From an uncultured Lachnospiraceae bacterium (GTDB lineage Bacteria > Bacillota > Clostridia > Lachnospirales > Lachnospiraceae), in contig CAJUGG010000086.1 of the NCBI GenBank assembly GCA_910585995.1, positions 1-34,042 of the forward strand: a stretch of 34,042 bases of DNA. The letters run 5' to 3'. Positions within the stretch are counted from its first letter, which is position 1. Each line of letters begins with the position of its first letter. Positions 7,704 through 14,554 of this stretch are shown one piece after another. Position numbers and translations under genes: made by a program. The notes beneath the pieces were generated by a model. It was not told the DNA's origin and made no database searches. It saw only the letters and a program-made list of their open reading frames with translations.

Positions 7704-7746
7704 CGTCATACTACTGTCGCTCATGGGGAAGCCCGTGTGTTATACT
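7704..7746 (+). promoter_or_regulatory. Island promoter E: near-perfect operator plus extended -10
   Basis: CGTCATACTACTGTCG (7704-7719) matches the CGTCA-N6-TGACG palindrome with one mismatch. After exactly 21 bp comes TATACT (7741-7746) with TG at 7738-7739. The surrounding sequence (CTCGTCAYACTAYTG and TGTGTTAT) is strikingly like promoter A. It drives 7797-10090. Confidence 0.75.
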
Positions 7747-7796
7747 CTCCCTGCAAAGACGCACATTGACAACAAAATAGTAGGAGGAAAGAGCGG

Positions 7797-8234
7797 ATGG
7801 ACTATTTATGTATGGTAGTGCAGAGGAAGGTAACGAAGAGAGAGGGCTTTGGCAGCAGGGAACAGGCCTGGGAGTATTTTCGGGAGCATTTCGGGGAGGA
7901 TTGCTATATTGAGGAGAAATGGGAGCTGAAGAAGAATTTTCAGGAAAGGCTGCTTTCCGGAGAGGGACAGCCGATGCTACACCTGGCCGGTATTTACCGG
8001 AGAGGCAGTGTTTTTTGGGTTCTGGAGGAAAACTATTTGTTCAGAGGGTACAGAAGCGCCGGGGCGGAGGGAATCCTGGAGGCCAGGAAAGGGCTTCCTA
8101 GGGAGCTGACCGCGGATAGTATTTTCCTGGATATCTGCCCGGAGAGCGGGGAGGTATGGGAGCGGTTTTTAAAGAAGATTAGAAAGCAGGTGGCGGAGGC
8201 AAGGAGAAATTTCCGCACCGGTAGGGAAGCGTAA
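7797..8234 (+). CDS. Small unknown island protein
   Basis: A 145-residue protein starting at ATG 7797 behind GTAGGAGG. It is basic and rich in aromatic residues, with likely alpha/beta character (QAWEYFREHFGEDCYIEEKW at 24-43, then GSVFWVLEENYLFRGY) and a basic C-terminal helix (KKIRKQVAEARRNFR). There is no signal peptide, membrane segment or recognised motif. It is the first gene of a three-gene unit and ends 16 bp before the DNA-binding protein gene. Function is unknown. Confidence 0.75.
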   Translation: MDYLCMVVQRKVTKREGFGSREQAWEYFREHFGEDCYIEEKWELKKNFQERLLSGEGQPMLHLAGIYRRGSVFWVLEENYLFRGYRSAGAEGILEARKGLPRELTADSIFLDICPESGEVWERFLKKIRKQVAEARRNFRTGREA

Positions 8235-8250
8235 GAGGAGGAGAGTTTTT

Positions 8251-8817
8251 ATGGGGGATACAAACGGGCTGCCGCGCATTGAGCGGCAGCTGCGGCTTTA
8301 TGAGTGTGTGTGCCGGTGTGAGATTACCATGTTTGGTATTGTCTGCGAGTTTTTTCCTTATAATATGCGTTTGCTGCAGCGGGATTTGGCCGATCTTCGG
8401 GACGCGGGGCTGGTAGCCGTAAAGTACGTAAAAAAGGCCAGAGGATATATCAAAACCGGAGTGCCTGCCTTTACCCAAAAGGCTGCACCCCGCAGGAGGG
8501 CCTATTTAGTGCGGCTGAACCGGCTGGGAAGGCTGATGTCGGAGCTGGAGAATGAGGACGTGTCATGGGAGGAAAAGAAAGAAAATCGGGAGAACGGGGA
8601 GGAGCAGGAATATTTTACCGCGAAGGATTCCTACAACCAACTGTTTCCCGGACTTTCGGAGCGCACCAGACAGCGGGATTTTGAGGTGCTGCGCAATATC
8701 GGATATTGGGTGAGATATAACGCCGAGGAGCACTGTTTTGATCAGGAGGAGTTTGCCTTTGCCTGGCGCGACGCGCCGAAGACAATCGACAAGGATTATC
8801 TGGAGGGAAACTGGTAG
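8251..8817 (+). CDS. Tandem winged-helix DNA-binding protein, probable island regulator
   Basis: A 188-residue protein behind AGAGGAGGAG. Residues ~8-66 have the form of a DeoR/WYL-type helix-turn-helix (RIERQLRLYECV, then LLQRDLADLRDAGLVAVKYV). Residues ~125-165 repeat it (YNQLFPGLSERTRQRDFEVL, then RNIGYWVRYN). The QRD-x-x-x-LR-x-x-G recognition-helix signature is present twice. No WYL ligand domain follows, so the protein is two DNA-binding modules joined by a charged linker (~103-122). It is the only obvious transcription factor in the island and sits in a unit bearing the shared operator. I infer that it binds the CGTCA-N6-TGACG sites and controls its own transcription. Activator geometry is suggested by the -41.5 placement of the sites. 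Confidence 0.75.
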   Translation: MGDTNGLPRIERQLRLYECVCRCEITMFGIVCEFFPYNMRLLQRDLADLRDAGLVAVKYVKKARGYIKTGVPAFTQKAAPRRRAYLVRLNRLGRLMSELENEDVSWEEKKENRENGEEQEYFTAKDSYNQLFPGLSERTRQRDFEVLRNIGYWVRYNAEEHCFDQEEFAFAWRDAPKTIDKDYLEGNW

Positions 8818-8866
8818 GGGCAGGTACAAAGAAACCATTGGGAAAAGAAAAAGGGGAACGGCAGAA

Positions 8867-10090
8867 ATGGCGACGGAGATTAGGGTATTGAGAGGAAACC
8901 AGATCGGAGGCTGCGTGGTGCTGATTTCCACCGAACGGGCGAAGATCTGTATTGATTACGGGGAAAATCTCCCCGGACAGGAGGACGAAGAGAAAACGGT
9001 CGGTCTTGACTGGGAGAACGAGAAAGTGGATGGGGTATTTTTCACCCACTACCATGGGGACCATATCGGCGGATTTATGGAAATCCCGGCCGGGATTCCG
9101 CTCTACATGGGGGAGGTCACTAGGCAGGTGATGCTCAATATCCGAAAAGCGCTGCACAGGGATGAGGAAGCGGCGGTGCTCTCGGACCGGAACCGGGTTC
9201 GGGAGCTTCGGGCGAAGCATACCATAGCAGTGGGGGATATCCGCCTGACTCCGTATATGGTGGATCACTCGGCTTATGACGCCTATATGTTCCTGATCGA
9301 GACGCCGGACAAGACCATCCTGCACACGGGGGATTATCGGAATCACGGATACCGCGGCAGGGCGCTCTTTGATGTGCTTGAAAAACACGTGGTCTGCCGG
9401 GGCCGACGGCCTGTGGATGTGCTGATCACCGAGGGCACCATGATGAACAGGTCTGGGGAGCGGGCGTATTCGGAGGCGGAGCTTCAGGGGGACGCGAGGA
9501 AGCTTTTTCAGAACCACCGGCATGTATTTCTGATCTGCTCCTCCACGAATCTGGATTCTCTGGCATCCTTCTATCAGGCGGGAGCTTCCTGCGGGATGGG
9601 TATGTACGGAAATTCCTATGTGTATTCCCAGCTTAAGACTTTCCGGGAGACCGCCGGGAAAATGACGCCCTGCTATACTTTTCAGTATGCCTACGAGGTT
9701 CGGTTTGATTTCATGCTGCCGGGACTTTCGATCACTCAGGAGCAGCATATGCGGGACCGGGGCTTTGTGACCGTGATCAAGGGAACCCCGGCTTATGAGA
9801 AATGGATCGAGCGGTTCGCGGATCTGAATCCCATCGTCGTTTATTCTATGTGGGAGGGGTATCTTGAACCCTGGCGGAAGGCCTATGACCCTGTGCTTCA
9901 TGCGTTTACAAAGAAATACCATGCCATTCACATGCACACCAGCGGGCACGCCCCGGCGGAGGTGATCGCCGAGGTCATCAACCGGGTCTCCCCACGGGAG
10001 GCGATTATCCCGATCCATACAGAAAACGCGGCGGGGTTTTGGGAGCTTAAGATTCGGGAGGAACTGAAAAACACATTGCGTCTCTTGTAA
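8867..10090 (+). CDS. Beta-CASP metallo-beta-lactamase hydrolase, RNase J-like
   Basis: The start is ATG 8867 behind AAGGGG; the longer open frame upstream overlaps the previous gene and looks non-coding. The product has 407 residues. It carries the metallo-beta-lactamase motif HYHGDHIGG (61-69), a later HTGDYR with the bridging aspartate, an acidic ITEGTMM (beta-CASP motif A position), HMHTSGHA (motif B region) and IPIHTE (motif C region). This is the RNase J / beta-CASP arrangement, although the protein is shorter than housekeeping RNase J (~550 residues) and lacks its C-terminal domain. Activity is likely on RNA or DNA, with two zinc ions. It closes the unit and is followed by a stretch of decayed sequence. 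Confidence 0.85.
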   Translation: MATEIRVLRGNQIGGCVVLISTERAKICIDYGENLPGQEDEEKTVGLDWENEKVDGVFFTHYHGDHIGGFMEIPAGIPLYMGEVTRQVMLNIRKALHRDEEAAVLSDRNRVRELRAKHTIAVGDIRLTPYMVDHSAYDAYMFLIETPDKTILHTGDYRNHGYRGRALFDVLEKHVVCRGRRPVDVLITEGTMMNRSGERAYSEAELQGDARKLFQNHRHVFLICSSTNLDSLASFYQAGASCGMGMYGNSYVYSQLKTFRETAGKMTPCYTFQYAYEVRFDFMLPGLSITQEQHMRDRGFVTVIKGTPAYEKWIERFADLNPIVVYSMWEGYLEPWRKAYDPVLHAFTKKYHAIHMHTSGHAPAEVIAEVINRVSPREAIIPIHTENAAGFWELKIREELKNTLRLL

Positions 10091-10116
10091 GATAAGTGGT
10101 AGAATGATTTCAAAAG

Positions 10117-10200
10117 ATGGGTGTTGCGGTTAAAAAGCTTTTGTTGGAGATTTTAAGAAATTGAGGTGATATCAAAGAATTAGAAGCTGAAGTTATGTAA
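10117..10200 (+). pseudogene. Possible gene remnant at the right island border
   Basis: A frame from ATG 10117 reads KKLLLEILRN, meets TGA at 10162, then continues in the same frame as GDIKELEAEVM to TAA 10198-10200. The amphipathic, protein-like residues on both sides of the stop suggest the decayed tail of a gene. The diverged terminator at 10233-10279 follows it. Evidence is short and weak. Confidence 0.25.
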
Positions 10201-10232
10201 CTGGTAAATTTGATATTATAATGACGGCGCTA

Positions 10233-10279
10233 AGGCGCATGGAATGGTAAAATCGTAATCCATGCGTCTTTGTGTGTTT
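10233..10279 (+). terminator. Terminator hairpin, right flank of the island
   Basis: CGCATGG (10236-10242) pairs with CCATGCG (10260-10266), followed by a broken T-rich tail. The 35 bp at 10233-10267 align without gaps to 91-125, with an identical 10-bp left arm and a 17-nt loop of related sequence. Confidence 0.6.
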
Positions 10280-10309
10280 AATAGATAACATAAATATGAT
10301 ACAGGCACA

Positions 10310-10356
10310 CTGTCAACAGCTGACAGGTGGCCAAAAGCAGCAATTTGTGCTATACT
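10310..10356 (+). promoter_or_regulatory. Probable truA promoter with upstream palindrome
   Basis: CTGTCA-ACAGC-TGACAG (10310-10326) is a perfect 6-bp-arm palindrome. TATACT (10351-10356), with TG at 10348-10349, is an extended -10. The palindrome differs in sequence and spacing (24 bp) from the island operators, so it is probably a different site or chance. Confidence 0.45.
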
Positions 10357-10397
10357 TGCGCCATGGGAATAAGGAAGACGAAGAGAGAGGAAGAAGG

Positions 10398-11135
10398 ATG
10401 AATTATCGGGCAGTGGTACAGTACGAGGGAACCAGGTATCGGGGATGGCAGGTGCAGGGGAATACGCAGAATACGATTCAGGGAAAGTTAGAGGCGGTCT
10501 TAGAGCGTATGGAGGGAGTGCCCGTGGAAGTGCATGGGTCCGGGAGGACGGATGCGGGGGTGCATGCGGCGGGGCAGGTGATTAGTTTTCGGTGTGAACA
10601 AGGAGGGAGCGCAGAAGAGATCTTAGCATATATGAACCAATACCTGCCGGGGGATATCGGGGTCTTGTCGGTTGAGGAGGCAGAGCCTCGGTTTCATGCG
10701 AGACTGTGTGCGGTCAGGAAAATATATGCATACCGGATCTGGAACAGCGGACTACCGGATGTGTTTGGCAGGAGATTCTCAGCGCAGGTGGCAGAAAAGC
10801 TGGATGTGGATGCGATGAGAAGGGCGGCAGAGTATCTGTGCGGGAAGCAGGACTACCGGGCGTTCTGTTCGCTGAAGCGGTATAAAAAGTCGACCGTACG
10901 AACGGTGGAACAGATCCGGATGGAGCAGGACGGGAACCGGATCGAGATCGTGTATACAGGAGATGGATTTTTATATCATATGGTGCGGATATTGACAGGA
11001 ACTCTGGTGGAAGTGGGACTTGGGATGTATTCCGCGGAGTCTGTGACAGAGATCCTGAAGAGCAAAGACAGGGAGAAAGCCGGGCGGCTGATGCCGCCCG
11101 AAGGACTGATGCTGATGCGTGTGGAGTACAGATAA
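10398..11135 (+). CDS. truA: tRNA pseudouridine(38-40) synthase TruA
   Basis: A 245-residue cytosolic enzyme that isomerises uridines 38-40 in the anticodon arm of tRNAs. The start ATG 10398 follows AGAGGAAGAAGG; upstream in-frame codons are not protein-like. N-terminal YEGTRYRGWQ and the catalytic block GSGRTDAGVHAAGQV with its nucleophilic aspartate are intact. The C-terminal block FLYHMVRILTGTLVEVG is also typical. Length is normal. It ends three bases from the convergent permease gene with no terminator visible between them. Confidence 0.97.
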   Translation: MNYRAVVQYEGTRYRGWQVQGNTQNTIQGKLEAVLERMEGVPVEVHGSGRTDAGVHAAGQVISFRCEQGGSAEEILAYMNQYLPGDIGVLSVEEAEPRFHARLCAVRKIYAYRIWNSGLPDVFGRRFSAQVAEKLDVDAMRRAAEYLCGKQDYRAFCSLKRYKKSTVRTVEQIRMEQDGNRIEIVYTGDGFLYHMVRILTGTLVEVGLGMYSAESVTEILKSKDREKAGRLMPPEGLMLMRVEYR

Positions 11136-11138
11136 GAA

Positions 11139-12233
11139 CTAATGTTCGCGCTTTTTAAGATCTTCTTTTAAGAGCTGGTAAAAAGAAGCGGCTAAGGGGA
11201 TTCCCAAAAGGACACCCGCAACTCCAAAGAGACTGCCGCCTGCCATTACCGCAGAGAAGACCAGGATGCCTGGAAGACCGATCGAAGTGCCGACCACACG
11301 GGGATAGATCAGTTGGTTTTCCAGCTGCTGAAGTACAACAATAAAGACGAAAAAGATCAGTGCTTTGAGCGGAGACTCAGTAAAGATCATTAAGATGCCC
11401 ACGATAGCTCCAATATAGGCACCAAAGATGGGGATTAAGGCAGTGGCGCCCACCAGCACGCCGATCATCACCGCGTAGGGAAGCCGAAGCAGGCACATGC
11501 CCAGGATACATAAGATGCCCAGGATCAGAGCTTCGGTGCACTGGCCTACGATAAAACGGTGAAAACTGTTGTCCAGCGTGTATAAAATATGATATATTTT
11601 TTTGCGGATGCCGGCAGGGAGGTAGGTACATGCCAGACGGTCTGCCTGGTGCCCAAGCCATTCCTTCCCGGCCAGGACATAGATCGCAAAGATCAGCGCC
11701 ACAAACAGATTCACAAGTAAGGTGACAAACGAGGAAATATAGCCAAAGAGACTGGCACCTGCACCAGAACCTAAGAAGGCGACCAGCTGGCTAAACAGTT
11801 CCTGAGGGTCCATTTGCAGCTCGGAAGGCGCGGGCAAAAGAGAAAACAGTTCTGGATGGCTCTCTACATACTGCATTCCCATCTCGTAGACTGCCGGCAG
11901 GCTGGATACTAAGATCTCCATACAGGATTTTAGCTCTGGTACGATCATATTGATGATCAGAGCCAGGATCAACAGGAGCGTGACGATGGATAACAGGATG
12001 GACACCAGTCGCCTCCTGGAAGAGCGGGTACGCCGGTGGGAGAGGATCTTGACCTCGTAAAAGTTCATAATCAGATTTAGAAGATAGGCAACCACGCATC
12101 CAAGAAGCAGCGGCCGGATCACGCCAAGACAGGTGCCAAGCCACAGGACGGCGGTATCCCAGTAATGACACAGTAAGTAAATGATAAAGATACAGATAGC
12201 TGTATATTGGATCAGTTCCTTTTTTTCTTTCAT
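11139..12233 (-). CDS. AI-2E / PerM family membrane permease
   Basis: A 364-residue integral membrane protein. The start chosen is ATG at 12233 behind AAGGAG on the minus strand; the upstream extension of the frame overlaps the divergent gene. Several hydrophobic helices are present: two near the N-terminus, a middle pair around residue 150, then a cluster near the C-terminus. A C-terminal ALIPIFGAYIGAIVGIL and a late QQLENQLIYPRVVG match the signature of the AI-2E transporter / YtvI-PerM family. Members export small molecules or act in sodium-proton exchange and in sporulation (YtvI); the substrate here is unknown. Transcribed from the promoter at 12271-12299. Confidence 0.9.
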   Translation of the reverse strand: MKEKKELIQYTAICIFIIYLLCHYWDTAVLWLGTCLGVIRPLLLGCVVAYLLNLIMNFYEVKILSHRRTRSSRRRLVSILLSIVTLLLILALIINMIVPELKSCMEILVSSLPAVYEMGMQYVESHPELFSLLPAPSELQMDPQELFSQLVAFLGSGAGASLFGYISSFVTLLVNLFVALIFAIYVLAGKEWLGHQADRLACTYLPAGIRKKIYHILYTLDNSFHRFIVGQCTEALILGILCILGMCLLRLPYAVMIGVLVGATALIPIFGAYIGAIVGILMIFTESPLKALIFFVFIVVLQQLENQLIYPRVVGTSIGLPGILVFSAVMAGGSLFGVAGVLLGIPLAASFYQLLKEDLKKREH

Positions 12234-12270
12234 AATGATGGGGTGCTCCTTATTCAAAATCGTGTGGAAT

Positions 12271-12299
12271 AGTATATAGCAGAACAGAGAAAACGTCAA
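12271..12299 (-). promoter_or_regulatory. Sigma-A-type promoter of the AI-2E permease gene
   Basis: On the minus strand, TTGACG (complement of 12294-12299), a 17-bp spacer and TATACT (complement of 12271-12276) form a near-consensus promoter about 38 bp upstream of the permease start. Confidence 0.75.
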
Positions 12300-12326
12300 G
12301 ACAAATGGTAAAAGGAGGATTACAAG

Positions 12327-12863
12327 ATGGGCGATTGTATCACCACGTATTCCAAGATCTCTTTTTCTCCGGTGGAACCAGAGATGGACCGGATTGAGAT
12401 CCGGGATATTGCACATGCGCTGTCTTTGATGGCCAGGGCTAATGGTCATTTTCCCAGATTTTATTCTGTGGGGCAGCACTGTATTCACTGCTGTGAGGAA
12501 GCTTATGCAAGAGGGTATGACAGACGCGTACAGTTAGCCTGTTTGCTACACGATGCCAGCGAGGCATATCTGGCGGATATCACAAGGCCGGTCAAACAGT
12601 ATCTGAAGCGTTATCAGGAGATTGAGAAGGTCTTACAGGACTGTATCTTTCAGAAATATTTAGGAAAATTGACAGACGAGGAACAAAGACTTTGGAAGAT
12701 GCTAGATGATACGCTGTTATACTATGAGTTTGATCATTTTATGGGACAACAGGCAGTGGGGTATCCGGGGGAACTGGTAAGTCACCCTATATTTGACACA
12801 GAGCCTTTTGAAGTGACAGAAGGGCACTATCTGGCCTGGTTTGAGAGGCTGAAAGAGGGATGA
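12327..12863 (+). CDS. HD-domain phosphohydrolase, YfbR-like
   Basis: A 178-residue cytosolic protein starting at ATG 12327 behind AAAAGGAGG. HALSLMARANGHFPRFYSVG, QHCIHC, LLHDASEAYLADITRPVK and a late LDDTLLYYEFD are the metal-binding and substrate-pocket blocks of the YfbR/HDDC-type HD hydrolases, many of which are 5'-deoxynucleotidases. Nucleotide substrate is inferred from the family only. Its stop sits in the initiation region of the radical SAM gene, so the two are likely translationally coupled. Confidence 0.85.
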   Translation: MGDCITTYSKISFSPVEPEMDRIEIRDIAHALSLMARANGHFPRFYSVGQHCIHCCEEAYARGYDRRVQLACLLHDASEAYLADITRPVKQYLKRYQEIEKVLQDCIFQKYLGKLTDEEQRLWKMLDDTLLYYEFDHFMGQQAVGYPGELVSHPIFDTEPFEVTEGHYLAWFERLKEG

Positions 12864-12865
12864 AT

Positions 12866-13771
12866 ATGGGGTGTGAACTATGTCCTAGAGAGTGCCGGGC
12901 GGACAGGGCAAGAGGGGAGAGAGGGTACTGTGGTATGCCCATGGAGCCTTATCTTGCGAGAGCGGCATTACATAAGTGGGAGGAACCTTGCATCTCTGGC
13001 GAAGAGGGTTCTGGAACCGTCTTTTTTTCCGGCTGTACGCTGCGCTGTGTCTATTGTCAGAATCAGAAAATTGCCAGAGGAGAAGTAGGGAAAAAAGTGA
13101 GTATCCCGCGTCTTGCAGAGATCTTTTTAGAGCTTCAGGCGCAGGGAGCCAACAATATCAATCTGGTGACGGCCGGACATTTTCTGCCGTCAGTGATCAA
13201 GGCGCTAAAGAAGGCCAAGGCACAAGGCCTGTCCATTCCCATTGTGTACAATACAGGGGGATATGAAAAGGCGGACATGCTTCATAAGCTCCATGGATTG
13301 GTGGATATCTGGCTGCCAGATTATAAATATAGAAGCGAAGAGCTGTCCAAGCGCTATTCTCATGCACCAGATTATCCCAGGCGGGCCAAAGAGGCGATAC
13401 AGGAGATGGCAGAGCAGGCAGGGAAAGCGGTATTTGACAGACGAGGGATCATGCAAAGGGGGGTAATCGTTCGTCATCTGGTGCTGCCGGGCTGTGTGTC
13501 TGACAGTAAGGATGTCTTAGAGATGCTCTGGGATACCTGGAGAGATCAGATCTGGGTCAGTATTATGAGCCAGTACACGCCGCTTTCCCATGTGGCAGAA
13601 TACCCGGAACTGAACCGGAGAGTGACCCAGGAAGAATATCAGGAAGTGGTGGACTACGCTAGATTTTTGGGGATGACACAAGTCTATATCCAGGAGGGCG
13701 ACTGTGCCACGGAGAGCTTTATCCCGGATTTTGACTGTCAGGGAGTAGAAAAAACAGTCAGTAGCGCATAA
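12866..13771 (+). CDS. Radical SAM protein, PflX / COG1313 type
   Basis: ATG 12866 has AGAGGG at a good distance; ATG 12860, overlapping the previous stop, has almost none. The 301-residue product begins with MGCELCPRECRADRARG, a cysteine cluster typical of the PflX family. GTVFFSGCTLRCVYCQNQ follows with the CxxxCxxC cluster that binds the 4Fe-4S centre and S-adenosylmethionine. Family members resemble pyruvate formate-lyase activases but their targets are mostly unknown. No glycyl-radical enzyme gene is nearby. The coding end overlaps the left arm of the terminator. Confidence 0.9.
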   Translation: MGCELCPRECRADRARGERGYCGMPMEPYLARAALHKWEEPCISGEEGSGTVFFSGCTLRCVYCQNQKIARGEVGKKVSIPRLAEIFLELQAQGANNINLVTAGHFLPSVIKALKKAKAQGLSIPIVYNTGGYEKADMLHKLHGLVDIWLPDYKYRSEELSKRYSHAPDYPRRAKEAIQEMAEQAGKAVFDRRGIMQRGVIVRHLVLPGCVSDSKDVLEMLWDTWRDQIWVSIMSQYTPLSHVAEYPELNRRVTQEEYQEVVDYARFLGMTQVYIQEGDCATESFIPDFDCQGVEKTVSSA

Positions 13772-13800
13772 GTATTATTTTGCTCTACTGACTGTTTTGC
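13752..13800. terminator. Bidirectional terminator
   Basis: AAACAGTCAGTAG (13752-13764) pairs with CTACTGACTGTTT (13785-13797), with T-rich sequence on one side and A-rich on the other. It serves both convergent genes and its left arm lies inside the end of the radical SAM gene. Confidence 0.8.
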
Positions 13801-13807
13801 TAAAATA

Positions 13808-14329
13808 TTACAATTCCAGGATCTTGCCTGCCGCTTTATCATAGTAGCAATATTTTCCTTTTGCCGAGATAAAGGGGATGTAGGAGTTGTTCCGGTTGTC
13901 TTTTACATAGACAATGCCCGTAGCGATCATCTCCACCAGGGAGAAACGTTCACTGAGACTGGAGATCCAATTGTAGGTCTTTTCTTTGGAAGAAGAAGCC
14001 ATGATCAGATTATAGCCGCCCTCGCATGCTTCCAGCTGAAAATAGACTTTTTCTGCTTTTTTCGGATCTGCATATACCTGGCTGAATATGTAGGAAGAAA
14101 AGTTTTTCTTCACAAAAGCCTGGAACGATTTTTTGTCGTAGACCACTTTGGATACGGCGTCTGTAATCTTATCGCCGCGGTCGATACGAGTCTTTAAGAT
14201 CTTTAAGACCTCGATGCTCCAGTTGATGAAAGAAATACTGCTGTACTCCATAGATTCCAGCAGGTTGCTGATCAGCTCTTTACTTAGGGTGTCAGAGCGT
14301 TTGGCTTCTTCAAATAGTTGATTTTTCAT
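13808..14329 (-). CDS. Unknown conserved-looking protein
   Basis: A 173-residue soluble protein behind AGGAGAGGAA on the minus strand. The N-terminal ~65 residues are helical (ELISNLLESMEYSSISFINW), and the C-terminal half is a mix of strands (EKVYFQLEACEGGYNLIMAS; YIPFISAKGKYCYYDKAAG). No motif is recognised. It is a single-gene unit with its own promoter (14395-14423) and a shared terminator. Function is unknown. Confidence 0.8.
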   Translation of the reverse strand: MKNQLFEEAKRSDTLSKELISNLLESMEYSSISFINWSIEVLKILKTRIDRGDKITDAVSKVVYDKKSFQAFVKKNFSSYIFSQVYADPKKAEKVYFQLEACEGGYNLIMASSSKEKTYNWISSLSERFSLVEMIATGIVYVKDNRNNSYIPFISAKGKYCYYDKAAGKILEL

Positions 14330-14394
14330 ATTCCTCTCCTTCTATCTTAACCCCGGCAAATCGCTGCGCCGGCGGTCTGGTATCTTTTAAAAAT

Positions 14395-14423
14395 ATTATA
14401 AGACTACTTCCAAAAAATTACAA
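14395..14423 (-). promoter_or_regulatory. Promoter of the 13808-14329 gene
   Basis: On the minus strand, TTGTAA (complement of 14418-14423), a 17-bp spacer and a consensus TATAAT (complement of 14395-14400). The ~65-bp leader contains a small CCGGC/GCCGG hairpin. Confidence 0.7.
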
Positions 14424-14450
14424 GGAGTTCAAGGGTTTTTTTCAATTCCC

Positions 14451-14479
14451 TTTCCATTCTGAAAAAAGTATGCTACACT
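14451..14479 (+). promoter_or_regulatory. Possible galE promoter
   Basis: TTTCCA (14451-14456), 17 bp, then TACACT (14474-14479) with TG at 14471-14472. The -35 is poor and the extended -10 compensates. It lies about 75 bp upstream of galE. Confidence 0.45.
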
Positions 14480-14554
14480 ATAAGACAGCGAATCACTCGT
14501 GATCCGTTGATAAGCAGCAAGCTGCAAAAATGAAGCTTAGAGAGGAAGAAGAGT

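Noticed and set aside
7627..7818. 63-codon open frame across the 7550-7797 gap
   Set aside because: It runs through two operators and promoters and overlaps the start of the 7797 gene; no ribosome binding site.
8615..10018. Long minus-strand open frame opposite the beta-CASP gene
   Set aside because: It is antisense to a gene with intact catalytic motifs; its translation is Pro/Arg/His-rich, typical of a shadow frame in G+C-rich DNA.
3977..10090. A Zorya-type defence system, because of MotA-like and FliG-like segments
   Set aside because: No membrane MotA/MotB pair, no peptidoglycan-binding domain and no helicase are encoded.
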